Shown: one piece after another, positions 54,801-62,408 of the stretch
How the letters are laid out: the number at the start of each line of letters is the position of its first letter
Numbering within the stretch: the stretch's first letter is position 1
Origin: Verrucomicrobiaceae bacterium E54
Lineage (GTDB): Bacteria > Verrucomicrobiota > Verrucomicrobiia > Verrucomicrobiales > Akkermansiaceae
DNA: 64,000 bases
NCBI GenBank assembly: GCA_022548915.1
Contig: JAKZES010000006.1
Coordinates: 1 to 64,000 of the forward strand
Reading direction: 5' to 3'
Notes under the pieces: generated by a model
Told to the model about the DNA's origin: nothing
Database searches by the model: none
Seen by the model: only the letters and a program-made list of their open reading frames with translations
Program-made: the position numbers and the translations under genes

Positions 54801-55263
54801 CACCACGCCCTTCGTTTCGAGCGACGGCGGCGGCTTCTCGATCGTGAAGCCGAACCGGACCGAGACGGTCCGGCTGGCGGCCGACAAGCGGACGCATCAG
54901 TTCCAGCTCCCGCGCGACTACCAGGCGAAGAACGTGCTGGTCGAGGTCGTCGGCGGTGGCAAGAAGCGCTCGCAGGCGGTCTACGCCAATGAACTGCAGA
55001 CGATCGTGAGCGAGAACTTCGGGATCCTCACGGTCCGCCATGACAAGGACGGCCGGCCGCTGCCGAAGGTCTACGTGAAGGTCTACGTGATGACCGGCGA
55101 CGGCGCGAAGTTCTACAAGGACGGCTACACCGATCTGCGCGGGAAGTTCGACTACGCCACGGTGAGCACGACCGACATCGCGGATGCTCAAAAGTTCAGC
55201 GTGTTGGTGATGAGCGAGGAGCACGGCGCGACCGTGCTCGAGGCACCGGTGCCGCAGAGGTAG
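48862..55263 (+). CDS. Very large secreted protein, macroglobulin-like architecture
   Basis: A 2133-residue exported protein (signal RMPACLAAVFATCFPAHAQQ; ATG 48862 chosen for the signal, longer frame extends to 48694). The N-terminal ~400 residues are helical and TPR-like (FYYYHALHYQNTGQRAKYTE). Near residue 453 beta domains begin (DPVKLRLHVKNVPKLIVKVF) resembling macroglobulin domains, with repeated sandwich-like segments to ~1150. A coiled region lies at about 1372-1416, and the C-terminus ends in a beta domain (YKDGYTDLRGKFDYATVSTT). No CxEQ thioester is seen. Related verrucomicrobial proteins are known only as hypothetical. An esterase and a sulfatase gene follow, separated by a hairpin. 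Confidence 0.8.
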   Translation: MNPAHLLIRRMPACLAAVFATCFPAHAQQEVGYIEEFALAENREQALTQLIPGTEDFYYYHALHYQNTGQRAKYTETLGQWKKRFNSSARRQVIEHRQALLDYDRDPKGSLEYIRRELGLNFNHQQEGKAREQQYPNQLNQAEITWDKFLQQALSGTKLLDRMSNDAFFPLMASGRELTPLQRRDLLQRAQLPDLPGLVKLIATDLATKESRGFGEFNIHRALTLAQLDELREMRGDLLRNENYVHTYLLKLQPGADSDPVADVAAREAYLEKAWAFVKDLEPSFNSLKAHLLYQRLEHDRSIGVRDEKRFLEYVKLPRNVSYIRPEWRRDEKVEWNHPADINRNYAPVTGLPPIGGDEPLVRDYLLHFFKAAKGYEPYAPYISEGWLKAVFAEAKIVNGIGDPERWTSMLSPAAFQALKDRVDLEFDPAHRAAPGKDGKPAANAEEFGINDPVKLRLHVKNVPKLIVKVFELNPLNHYLESGSELSTDVNLDGLVANIERTVEYDDAPARRTTRDFDFPEIGNQRGVWVVEFIGGGRSSRAVIRKGGLTALTRPVSQGVMATVLDEAHRPVADAAVWFGGRRFDCDEQGRALIPFSNNPGNRAMVLEDGSGFASLAGFSHASEDYELNAGFHVANEALRPGALATIAVRPLLTVAGRPISLTRLSDVRLVLTATDLDGIASSTTIDDFKIGSDREATHEFRVPDRLVDLSVELRGKVKVASAGGDEIELQSRGSFPVNGQLRTDRVDDLFLSRIGGEYVLELLGRTGEARSGRNVNVAVKRPGFGQPLDFTLKTNDAGVIGLGALEGIETVFATAPGGHRQSWSLPESRRSHRGAVHAEAGKPVRVPFVGTLERAGVALWEVAAGGYIVDHFDKLALEGGFLVAKGLAPGDYRLELKRSHQGMTIRVAGGARSVGHVFNQARMIEVDDREPAHLVDLKADKKSVTIDVANVDEVTRVHVVATRFLPNLDIYQTLGNSGQPGLYVGQPARLPNLFLSGRKIGDEFRYILERRYARKLPGNLLERPELLLNPWAVRETDAGSEQLAGGELYSRKDAGRGAFGGAPGAADPFAAGGGGPVPGSIDFLAKDPVVMWNLRPDKDGKMKIDLDAFGDRQHVHVLVVDPQGATYRELSLADRGTKVRDLRLINALDPDKHFTEQDSVTLMKEGDTLEIPDILTARFETFDDLGAAYRYLIALRDDATLREFSFIIEWPKLDDAVKREMYSKYACHELSFFLSRKDPDFFKSVVLPHLANKKDRTFMDDYLLGAELVGYFDAFEYARLNVPERILLARRQQDRIEGIRMDLRDRISLIPPDLARETALFEGALASFGMSGDRNSGIDKAKMDAMPEMDATELRNAVPMAAKGRSAMRRQLGEELAEATKELRDAPAESELRLERMEKMVDEKQSIAEKKANVRYALDEEMGDVDAFAPAALELDLDDAFFREIERTKEWAENHYYKLPIGRQNYDLITENKFWLDYANHGGEAGFGSRHLGEAAKSFPEAMLALAVLDLPFESKKHVTDIEGTKLSFKAAGRVIAFHREIKEAGMAEDPAPLLVSQSFFRNDDRYRTVNGEKVDKFVTDEFVAGVVYGGQVVVTNPTSSRQKLDALVQIPKGAMPVLGKRATATQRIAMEPYTTQRFEVFFYFPAVGSFPCYPAHVSKAGEVIAQADPFTFKVVEKLSKVDEASWAYISQWGTPEQVLDYLATQNLHSVKLSQIAWRFRESKDFMLKALAALNLRGLYDSTLFSYGIMHNHAPAVRQFLLMQEGFLNGCGLYLKSGLITIDPIERRAYEHLEYKPLVNNRAHRVGADHRILNDRIRGQYQQFLQILTQKPEFDAMDQMSAAYYLFLQDRAHEALARLDAVKPDALPTRMQYDYFQAYAAFYRSKPAEARRIAARYKNYPVDRWRERFAAIGAQADEISGEAPEVSDEESRDQQQAALAAKEPALDLKVEGTEVTLDYQNLKSVQVNYYEMDLEFLFSTTPFVSSDGGGFSIVKPNRTETVRLAADKRTHQFQLPRDYQAKNVLVEVVGGGKKRSQAVYANELQTIVSENFGILTVRHDKDGRPLPKVYVKVYVMTGDGAKFYKDGYTDLRGKFDYATVSTTDIADAQKFSVLVMSEEHGATVLEAPVPQR

Positions 55264-55286
55264 TGCGACGAGGCACCTGTGATGAA

Positions 55287-55312
55287 AACCCCGCCTTGCC
55301 CGAGGCGGGGTG
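55287..55312 (+). terminator. Hairpin after the giant gene, overlapping an annotated-type start
   Basis: ACCCCGCCT (55288-55296) pairs with AGGCGGGGT (55303-55311) around a 6-base loop, preceded by an A run and with no T tract after. It lies 25 bases after the stop of the 2133-residue gene. Because it falls just after the GTG/ATG at 55279/55282, it argues that the esterase really starts at 55333. Confidence 0.5.
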
Positions 55313-55332
55313 GATCGCTTCCATCTGCAGGC

Positions 55333-56280
55333 ATGATCACCTCCATGCTGGCAGACTCCGCGGGCCGGAAAGGTTCGACCTTCGCCTTCGGGCTCGCGTT
55401 GATGATTGCTCCGCTGACGGCGGACGAGGGAGGCTATGCCCCGAGCGTGCCGAAGCCGACGCTTTCCGAAGTGGCGTATGGTGAGCACCCGCGGCACGTC
55501 CTCGACTTCTGGAAGGCGGAGTCGGAGAAGCCGACCCCGCTGGTCTTCGTCATCCACGGCGGTGGCTGGCAGGGCGGCAGCAAGGAGCGCCTCGACCGCT
55601 TCGCCGACACCCGGGCCTTGCTCGATGCCGGCATTTCGGTGGTCGCCATCAACTACCGCCTGATGAAGCACGCGGCCGGGGTGGTGCCGCCGGTCAAGGC
55701 CCCGATGGAGGATGCCGCCCGGGCCCTGCAGTTCGTCCGCACCAAGGCGTCCGAATGGAACATCGACAAGTGGCGCATCGGCGCGGCGGGAGGTTCCGCC
55801 GGGGCCTGCACGAGCCTGTGGCTGGCCTTTCACGACGACCTCGCCGACCCGGACAGCGCCGATCCGGTGGCCCGGGAATCCACCCGGCTTTTCTGCGCGG
55901 CGGTCCGCGGCCCCCAGACGACCCTGGATCCGGCGCAGATGAAGGAATGGACGCCCAACAGCAAGTACGGCGGTCACGCCTTCGGCGAACCGAACTTCAA
56001 GGCCTTCCTAGCCGCGCGGGAGAAGATCCTGCCGTGGATTGAGGAATACTCGCCCTACGCGCTGGTCAGCAAGGATGACCCACCGGTCGCGCTCTACTTC
56101 GGGGCGCCGCCGGAAATCGGCAAGGCCCAGAAGGATCCCACCCACACCGCGAACTTCGGCCTCAAGCTCCAGGAGCATTGCCAGGCCAACGGGGTCGCCT
56201 GCGTGCTGGTTCACAACGGCATCGAGGATCCCGAATACCCGGAGCCGACCGACTTCCTCATCCACACGCTGAAGCGATGA
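55333..56280 (+). CDS. Secreted alpha/beta-hydrolase esterase
   Basis: A 315-residue exported esterase from ATG 55333 (MITSMLADSAGRKGS), with signal helix FAFGLALMIAPLTADEG. Upstream starts at 55279/55282 would place a terminator-like hairpin inside the coding sequence, so they are less likely. The HGGGW oxyanion motif (VIHGGGWQGGSKERLDRF) and nucleophile in GGSAGACTSLWLAF are typical of BD-FAE/acetylxylan-esterase-like enzymes; a His in LVHNGIEDPEYPEP completes the picture. It may deacylate polysaccharides. Its TGA overlaps the start of the sulfatase gene (ATGA), so the two are co-translated. Confidence 0.85.
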   Translation: MITSMLADSAGRKGSTFAFGLALMIAPLTADEGGYAPSVPKPTLSEVAYGEHPRHVLDFWKAESEKPTPLVFVIHGGGWQGGSKERLDRFADTRALLDAGISVVAINYRLMKHAAGVVPPVKAPMEDAARALQFVRTKASEWNIDKWRIGAAGGSAGACTSLWLAFHDDLADPDSADPVARESTRLFCAAVRGPQTTLDPAQMKEWTPNSKYGGHAFGEPNFKAFLAAREKILPWIEEYSPYALVSKDDPPVALYFGAPPEIGKAQKDPTHTANFGLKLQEHCQANGVACVLVHNGIEDPEYPEPTDFLIHTLKR

Positions 56281-57767
56281 ACCCCACGACCCGGATCTCC
56301 TTTCCACGCATCTCCGGACGGGGACTGTTGCCATGGCTGCTTGTTGTCATGGCGGCCCCGGCCTCCGCCGCCCGGCCCAATGTCCTGTTCATTGCCGTCG
56401 ATGATCTGCGACCCCAGCTCGGTTGCTATGGCGAGTCCTGGATCCAGTCGCCGAATCTCGACCGGCTCGCGCAGAGCGGCCTGCGCTTCGACCGGGCCTA
56501 CTGCCAGCAGGCAATCTGCATGTCGTCGCGGGCGAGCCTGCTGAGCGGCTACCGGCCCGACCACGGCAGGATCTACAACAACGGCCCGCTCTTCGAACAC
56601 GTCCCCGATGCCCTGACGCTGAACCAGCATTTCCTCAACCACGGCTACGAGACCGTGTCGCTGGGGAAGATCTACCATCACGGCGGCGACAAGAAGCAGG
56701 GCTGGAGCCGGCCCGCCTGGCAGCCGGAGGGCGACTGGTCCGGCCGCGGCTATCTGGCGGAGGCGTCGCGGCGGGAGGTGGCCCGCTACGAGAAGCAAAA
56801 CCCCGGGGCGAAGCGCCAGGGCATGGGGCCGGCCTTCGAAGCTCCGGAGGTCGACGACGAGGCCTACGCGGATGGCAAGATCGCCACCCGGGCGATCGGG
56901 GAACTCCGGCGGCTGGCCAAGGGCGGCGATGACGGCGGGACCCCGTTCTTCCTTGCGGTGGGTTTCATGAAACCGCACCTGCCCTTCAATGCCCCGAGGC
57001 GTTATTGGGACCTCTACGACCCGCGGAAGATTCCGTTGGCTCCCCAGCGCTCGACACCGAAGGGCGCCCCCAAGCCGGCCCGCACCGGTTGGGGCGAACT
57101 GCGCGGCTACCAGGGGATGCCGCGGTCGGGCGCGATGCCGGCGGACTCCGAGCGTGAGTTGATCCACGGCTATGCGGCCTGCGTGTCCTACGTCGATGCG
57201 ATGATCGGCCGGGTGCTCGATGAGCTGGAGAAACTCGGCTTGGAAGACGACACGATCGTCGTCCTCTGGGGCGACCACGGCTTCAAGCTCGGCGACCTCG
57301 GGATGTGGTGCAAGCACACCAACTTCGAGCGCGACACGCGGGTGCCGCTGATCGTCCGTGCGCCGGGCATGAAGGCTCGGGGGAAGTCGACTCCTGCTCT
57401 AACGGAACTGGTCGATCTCTATCCGACCTTGTGCGAGCTGGCGGGCCTTGAGCTTCCCGGGCACCTCGAGGGAACCAGTTTCGCGCCGCTGCTGGACGAC
57501 CCCTCGCGAGAGTGGAAGTCGGCGGCCTTCAGCCAGTATCCGCGGGGAAGCGTGATGGGTTACACCATGCGTACCCGCGACCACCGCTACACCGAGTGGC
57601 GCAAGCTCAAGGGCGGCGAGGTGGTCGCCCGGGAGCTGTATGATCATCGCGCGGATCCCGAGGAAGCGGACAACCTGGCGGGGGATCCAAAGTCGGGTGC
57701 CCGGCTCAAGGAATTCGCCGCGCGCCTTCGCGCCGGCCCCCAAGCGGCTCGCCCCCCATGGCGATGA
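56277..57767 (+). CDS. Secreted sulfatase with CMSSR active-site motif
   Basis: A 496-residue sulfatase starting at ATG 56277, overlapping the esterase stop. Signal GLLPWLLVVMAAPASAARPN. The iduronate-2-sulfatase-like features AVDDLRPQLGCYG, SLGKIYHHGGDKK and WGDHGFKLGDLGMWCKHTNF are clear. The formylglycine motif is C81-M-S-S-R85 (CMSSRASLLSGYRP), with Ser where CxPxR or CxAxR enzymes have Pro or Ala. Whether formylglycine is made efficiently at a CxSxR site is an open point. Co-expressed with the esterase, pointing to sulfated and acylated glycans. Confidence 0.9.
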   Translation: MNPTTRISFPRISGRGLLPWLLVVMAAPASAARPNVLFIAVDDLRPQLGCYGESWIQSPNLDRLAQSGLRFDRAYCQQAICMSSRASLLSGYRPDHGRIYNNGPLFEHVPDALTLNQHFLNHGYETVSLGKIYHHGGDKKQGWSRPAWQPEGDWSGRGYLAEASRREVARYEKQNPGAKRQGMGPAFEAPEVDDEAYADGKIATRAIGELRRLAKGGDDGGTPFFLAVGFMKPHLPFNAPRRYWDLYDPRKIPLAPQRSTPKGAPKPARTGWGELRGYQGMPRSGAMPADSERELIHGYAACVSYVDAMIGRVLDELEKLGLEDDTIVVLWGDHGFKLGDLGMWCKHTNFERDTRVPLIVRAPGMKARGKSTPALTELVDLYPTLCELAGLELPGHLEGTSFAPLLDDPSREWKSAAFSQYPRGSVMGYTMRTRDHRYTEWRKLKGGEVVARELYDHRADPEEADNLAGDPKSGARLKEFAARLRAGPQAARPPWR

Positions 57768-57858
57768 TCTGGTCCCGCCGATCCACTCGCAACAGCGATC
57801 TGAATGCCTGATGTCCGGGTCCGACCCTTTCGGCGCCGGATTTCCGGCTCCGGCTGGT

Positions 57859-57924
57859 TCAGACGAGGTCGTAATCGTCGAGCCACGCGAGGGAGATCCC
57901 GGGGATGATCGGAAGGCGATTCAT
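57859..57924 (-). CDS. Possible 21-residue peptide after GH2
   Basis: A 21-codon frame (MNRLPIIPGISLAWLDDYDL plus one residue) whose ATG (57922-57924) overlaps the TGA of the GH2 gene (57921-57923). The ATGA junction is the same coupling seen elsewhere in the window. No family; it may be a chance frame or a decayed start of a lost gene. The rest of the gap to 57767 shows no gene. Confidence 0.25.
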   Translation of the reverse strand: MNRLPIIPGISLAWLDDYDLV

Positions 57925-60752
57925 GGTTCGGTGGGTGGTTGGCGGAGGAGCTCGCGGATGCCGTCGACCGTCACTTTCGCCGTCGGCTCGAACTGGTCGC
58001 CCGCCGCGTAGTCGAGCAGGCTGCGGCGGAGCTGAAGGGCCGGCAGGCGGCCGGCGAGGTCGGCGTTCAGGTCCGCCGAACACACGAGGAGGCGGCCCTT
58101 GCCGACCCGGCATTCGAAGACCAGTGCTTCGCGCCGGGGATCGTTCCAATCGGGAACGACCTGGACGATCGGCTGCAGTTCGACCGGCGCCCCGGTGAGG
58201 TCGACGGCCACCGAACGGTTCACCAGGTCGTGCCATTGCCAGTCGCTGTGGAAAGCGGTCGGGAAGGCGGCGAGTGCCGGATGGTCGACGTCGCACAGCA
58301 AGCCGAGGGAGCGGTTGGGGGTGCGGAACCACTGGGTGTTCCAGAAGATCGGCTGCCAATCCTCCTTGCGACCGTCGAGCGTTCCGAAGTCCGGCAGCAG
58401 GACCACCCGTCCGCCCGCCTCCAGTTTTGCCATGGTGGCCTCGTCGAGCTGCTTGACCACCGTCACTTCATCGCCGGGCTCGTCCGACGGCACCTCGGGA
58501 TAGACCCACAGGTTCCAGTCGTTCACCGCCTCGGTGCCCGGGATCGAAACAGTGAGCCGCAGTGCGGTCGGAGCCGCCAGCTCACCGAGGGGAGCCGAAA
58601 TCTCACCGAGCGTGCTCACCCTGCCCGTGGAGGCATCGGCGGCCGGGAGCCGGCCCTTTCCGACGGTCCTTCCATCGCCGGTGGCGAGGGTCCATTCGGC
58701 GTGGCAGGCATCGAGGTCCTTCGCCCCGAAGTGCGCGACATCGAGGCGCGCCTTGAAGGTTTCTCCCGGCGTCCACGCCCGCTTGGCGAAGCGCGCGAGC
58801 GGAACCGTCTCCGCACAGAAGCGGCGATACTCTTCGGGCGTGATGTAGCCCTTCGACTCCCACCTCGCATTGAGCACGCCGACCAGCGCCGTGCCCTGGC
58901 CGGGAAAATCGTGGAGGTCGAGCAGCTGGAAGCCGCCGAAGCCCGGCGTGCGCAGCATCGACTCGATCTCCTCCTTGTAGCAGAGCGCCTGAAGCTTGCC
59001 CGAAGCCATCAGGAAGTCGCGGGCCTGTGGCAGCATCCCGCGCTGGTCGAGCCGGTCGCGGAACAACTCGAAGTTCTTCGGTTTCAGAAAGCCCTGGTAA
59101 CGCTTGATTTCCTCGAAGTCCGGGAAGGCGCAGAACTGCCCGATCTCATGGGCGATCACCGGGATCTTCTCGTCGACGATGGCCTCGGAGAAATCCCAGT
59201 CGGTTCCCGGACCGCGTAGGCCACGGATCTTGATCCGCTTTTCCCCGATCCGCATCGTGATGCGGAACTGGTCCGAGGCGGAACGATGGTGATGGGTGGT
59301 GCAGGCATAAAGCCGCCGGGGGTCCTTCTCCACGGCATGATCCACCAGGCTTGTCAGATAGGCGTCGTCGCCGCGCAGCTCGTTGCCCATCGACATCAGG
59401 ATGAAGGATGGGTGGTTCCCGTAGGTGTCGAGGATGCGGTCTAGTTCGCGCTTGAGGAACTCGTCGCGCGGCTGGTCCTCGCCCATGTTGTAGGCCCAGG
59501 TCGGGAGCTCGGCCTGAATGTAGAAGCCCAGTTCATCAGCCACCCGGAAGGCGACCTCCGGCGGGCACCACGAATGGAAGCGCAGATGGTTGAGACCGTG
59601 CTCGCGGCAGATCTCCATGATCCGCCGCCACGGCTCCGGATCGGTGGGCGGGTAGCCGGTGTCGGGGAAGATGCAGCACTCGAGCGTCCCGCGGAGGAAG
59701 ATGGGGCGGCCGTCGATGGTCACGCGGCGGCCGTTGGAAGCCACCTCGCGCAGGCCGAAGGTCGCATGATACCGGTCCTCGATCCGGTCCTTGCCCTCGC
59801 CCGTCGTGACCAGCAGACCCAGACGGTGGAGATTGGGTTGAAACTCATCCCAGCCTTTCGCCTTTCCGAAGAATGCGTCGAACTCGAAGACGGTGCTCTC
59901 CTCCTTGAGCATGACCGAGGTCTCCAATGCAGGCTTCAAGGCCGCTCCACCCGGACCACCGACAGAGGCTTGGAACCCGGCAATCTCACCGCGCTTCCCG
60001 GTCGCATTGCGGATCGTGGCGGCGACCCGCACCGTGTCCGGCTTCTTCCCGGGCGAAGTCCGGACCGACTCGATCCAGATGGGCGGCCGGGCGATCAGCT
60101 CGAGGTCGCCGATGATGCCGTTCCAGTTCGTCTGGGTGTGGTCGGAGATACTATGGGCATCGTGGCCAACATTGAAGCGGATCCGGTTGTCGACGCGGAT
60201 CGTCAGCGTGTGCTTCCCGGGGGCAAGGTCACGCGGAAGGACATACTCGTGCGGAACGCTCAGGCTCTCCCGGCTCCCGAGGTGGACGTCGCCGAGCCAC
60301 GCGTCGGTGAACCAATGGCAGCGCTCGAGCGAGACCGTCACGTGATGACCCTCCCAACCTTCCGGAAGCACGATGTCGCGCTGATACCAGGCCGCGCCGA
60401 GGTAGTGCTTCTCCGGCTGCAGCCAGCACGGGATCTTGATGTTCCCCGGCTGGCGGAACTTCTCGTATTCGGGCGACTCGAACCATGCCCGGTCCTTGAT
60501 CGAGCCGATCCACTTCGTCGCGACCGAGGGCTCGTCCCCATAGCCCTGCGCCTGCAGCGACCCGGGAAGCCGGATTTTTTCCGGGAGCCTGCTCGTGAAC
60601 CACTTCTCCTCCCCGCCCACGTCCCCGCGGTCGAGCTGGAAGCGCCACTCGCCCGCGAGGTCGACCGTGTCCCGCGCCCAGCCCTCAAGCGGAAGCAGCA
60701 GGGAGAGGATGCCAAGGGCGGAAAAAATCGATCGGTTGCGGTGTTTCTTCAT
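57921..60752 (-). CDS. Glycoside hydrolase family 2 enzyme
   Basis: A 943-residue exported glycosidase (MKKHRNRSIFSALGILSLLL signal; ATG 60752, 60758 also possible). N-terminal jelly-roll (DTVDLAGEWRFQLDRGDVGG, then YLGAAWYQRDIVLPEGWEGH), an Ig-like domain, then the TIM barrel. The acid/base Glu is in SFILMSMGNELRG (about residue 457) and the nucleophile Glu in PVIAHEIGQFCAF (about residue 536). Typical family 2 motifs such as RGTLECCIFPDTGYPP occur. It is likely a beta-galactosidase/glucuronidase-like enzyme; substrate not readable. It is the downstream gene of a set with the Gfo/Idh/MocA and FAD oxidoreductase genes. Confidence 0.9.
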   Translation of the reverse strand: MKKHRNRSIFSALGILSLLLPLEGWARDTVDLAGEWRFQLDRGDVGGEEKWFTSRLPEKIRLPGSLQAQGYGDEPSVATKWIGSIKDRAWFESPEYEKFRQPGNIKIPCWLQPEKHYLGAAWYQRDIVLPEGWEGHHVTVSLERCHWFTDAWLGDVHLGSRESLSVPHEYVLPRDLAPGKHTLTIRVDNRIRFNVGHDAHSISDHTQTNWNGIIGDLELIARPPIWIESVRTSPGKKPDTVRVAATIRNATGKRGEIAGFQASVGGPGGAALKPALETSVMLKEESTVFEFDAFFGKAKGWDEFQPNLHRLGLLVTTGEGKDRIEDRYHATFGLREVASNGRRVTIDGRPIFLRGTLECCIFPDTGYPPTDPEPWRRIMEICREHGLNHLRFHSWCPPEVAFRVADELGFYIQAELPTWAYNMGEDQPRDEFLKRELDRILDTYGNHPSFILMSMGNELRGDDAYLTSLVDHAVEKDPRRLYACTTHHHRSASDQFRITMRIGEKRIKIRGLRGPGTDWDFSEAIVDEKIPVIAHEIGQFCAFPDFEEIKRYQGFLKPKNFELFRDRLDQRGMLPQARDFLMASGKLQALCYKEEIESMLRTPGFGGFQLLDLHDFPGQGTALVGVLNARWESKGYITPEEYRRFCAETVPLARFAKRAWTPGETFKARLDVAHFGAKDLDACHAEWTLATGDGRTVGKGRLPAADASTGRVSTLGEISAPLGELAAPTALRLTVSIPGTEAVNDWNLWVYPEVPSDEPGDEVTVVKQLDEATMAKLEAGGRVVLLPDFGTLDGRKEDWQPIFWNTQWFRTPNRSLGLLCDVDHPALAAFPTAFHSDWQWHDLVNRSVAVDLTGAPVELQPIVQVVPDWNDPRREALVFECRVGKGRLLVCSADLNADLAGRLPALQLRRSLLDYAAGDQFEPTAKVTVDGIRELLRQPPTEP

Positions 60753-60849
60753 GAGCATCGGATGGCCTGCAGCTTGGCGGGCTCCGCCTCCCTCCCGGCA
60801 AGGGGACGGATCCGAAATCCGGCACCGGCCATGACCCGCGGGTGGCGGA

Positions 60850-62226
60850 TCACGCCAGATCCTCGGGGCGCCAGCCCTTGCGGGCCTCGGGGTTGATCAG
60901 TGCGGCCGCCTCGGGGTTGCCTTCGATCTTCAGTTCGTCGGCATTCCAGGCCAGTCCTTTCCCGGTGCGGATGGCCAGGGAACCCAGCAGGATCGCCTCG
61001 GTCAGTGGACCGGAATAGCTGAAGTCCGAGCACGACTTGGTGCCGTTCTTCACCGCATCGATCCAGTCGCGGTGGATGCCGGGAACCCGGGGGATCGTCT
61101 TCGGCACCTGCTGGTCCTTGTTGGCACGGTACTCGTTCCAGCGGGCCTGAGGGTAGAGGCGCGGGCTGTTCGGCCGCATGCCGGGGTGGAAAATGCCACC
61201 CTTCTCGCCGACCATGATGAATCCGCCGCCACCCGGCATGTCCCAATCCATGCCTTCCGGGGCCTCGGGCATGCTCGGTCCCTCATACCACTTGACCGTC
61301 ACCGGCGGCTTGCCGTCGCGAGCCGGGAACCGGAAGCTCACGATCGAGCCGTTGGGCGTGTGGATCGGATTGGCGGCTTCGGCCATTTCGACATCCACCC
61401 GTTCGGGTGCGCCGAGTCCGAGCGCCCAGTAGGCCGTGTCGATGGTGTGGCAGCCGATGTCACCGAGCCCGCCGCAACCGAAGTCCCACCAGGGACGCCA
61501 GGTGGTCGGATGGAGGGCCTTGTTGAAGGGCACGTCCTTGCCGACGGGACCCAGCCACGCGTCCCAGTCCATGCCTTCCGGCAGCGGCTGGGCCGGCGGA
61601 AACTCGGTCTTCACCTGGCCATTGAAACCCCAGCCGGACTTGGGGCGGTCGGTCCAGGTGATGACCTCCTTCACCTCGCCGATGAGGCCGGCATCGTACC
61701 ACTCCTTGATCAGGCGCGCGCCCTCGAAGGCGTGGCCCTGGTTGCCCATCTGGGTGGTCAGGTTTTTCTCGGCCGCCAGCTTCTGCAGCGTGCGGGCCTG
61801 CCACAGGGAATGGACGAGCGGCTTCTGCACGAAGACATGCTTGCCCATGCTCATCGCCATGTAGGCGACCGCGAAGTGGGTGTGGTCGGGCGTGCCGACG
61901 CCGACGGCGTCGATCTTGTCGCCCATCTCCTCGAGCATCTTGCGGAAGTCCTTGTAGAACTTCGCCTCGGGAAACTTCTGCTTCCACTTGCCCCAGACAT
62001 TCGGGTCGCAATCGGCCAGGGCGACCACGTTGTTGCCATTCGAGCAGGCATTCAGGTCACCCCCGCCCTGGTTGCCGAAGCCGACCCAGGCGATGTTGAG
62101 CTTGTCGTTGGCACCGGCCACCGACTTGGCAAGGATCTGCGGAGCGATGAAGGGCACCGACAGCGCGGCCGCGGACTGCTTGAGGAACTTCCGGCGGGAG
62201 GCGGTGAAGGATGGCGTGGAATTCAT
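60850..62226 (-). CDS. Tat-exported Gfo/Idh/MocA oxidoreductase
   Basis: A 458-residue NAD(P)-dependent oxidoreductase with a twin-arginine signal (RRKFLKQSAAALSVPFIA, ATG 62226). Rossmann fold: KLNIAWVGFGNQGGGDLNAC, VVALADCDPNVWGKWKQKFP; then GTPDHTHFAVAYMAMSMGKH and VQKPLVHSLWQARTLQKLAA with the catalytic-type EKP-like lysine replaced by QKP. Later GDIGCHTIDTAYWALGLGAP. This verrucomicrobial/planctomycete group acts outside the cytoplasm on sugars or cyclitols; substrate unknown. It lies 97 bases before the GH2 start, same strand. Confidence 0.9.
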   Translation of the reverse strand: MNSTPSFTASRRKFLKQSAAALSVPFIAPQILAKSVAGANDKLNIAWVGFGNQGGGDLNACSNGNNVVALADCDPNVWGKWKQKFPEAKFYKDFRKMLEEMGDKIDAVGVGTPDHTHFAVAYMAMSMGKHVFVQKPLVHSLWQARTLQKLAAEKNLTTQMGNQGHAFEGARLIKEWYDAGLIGEVKEVITWTDRPKSGWGFNGQVKTEFPPAQPLPEGMDWDAWLGPVGKDVPFNKALHPTTWRPWWDFGCGGLGDIGCHTIDTAYWALGLGAPERVDVEMAEAANPIHTPNGSIVSFRFPARDGKPPVTVKWYEGPSMPEAPEGMDWDMPGGGGFIMVGEKGGIFHPGMRPNSPRLYPQARWNEYRANKDQQVPKTIPRVPGIHRDWIDAVKNGTKSCSDFSYSGPLTEAILLGSLAIRTGKGLAWNADELKIEGNPEAAALINPEARKGWRPEDLA

Positions 62227-62408
62227 GGTGACGGTTTGGAGGTGGGATGGGGTCGCAAGGCGGATCGAAACGGATCCACATTCCCTCCTACGATTCCTGA
62301 AGGGCCGCGCATTCAAATGATCGTCATCATCCGGCGAATCCGGCGGGATTCTCGGCCGCTCCCCTCCCGGCGCACCGACTGGTGAGCCACAAGATCAGGG
62401 CGACAGAA

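Noticed and set aside
57830-57850. Hairpin GCCGGA/TCCGGC between convergent genes
   Set aside because: Only a 6-base stem with a 2-base loop; too weak to call a terminator.
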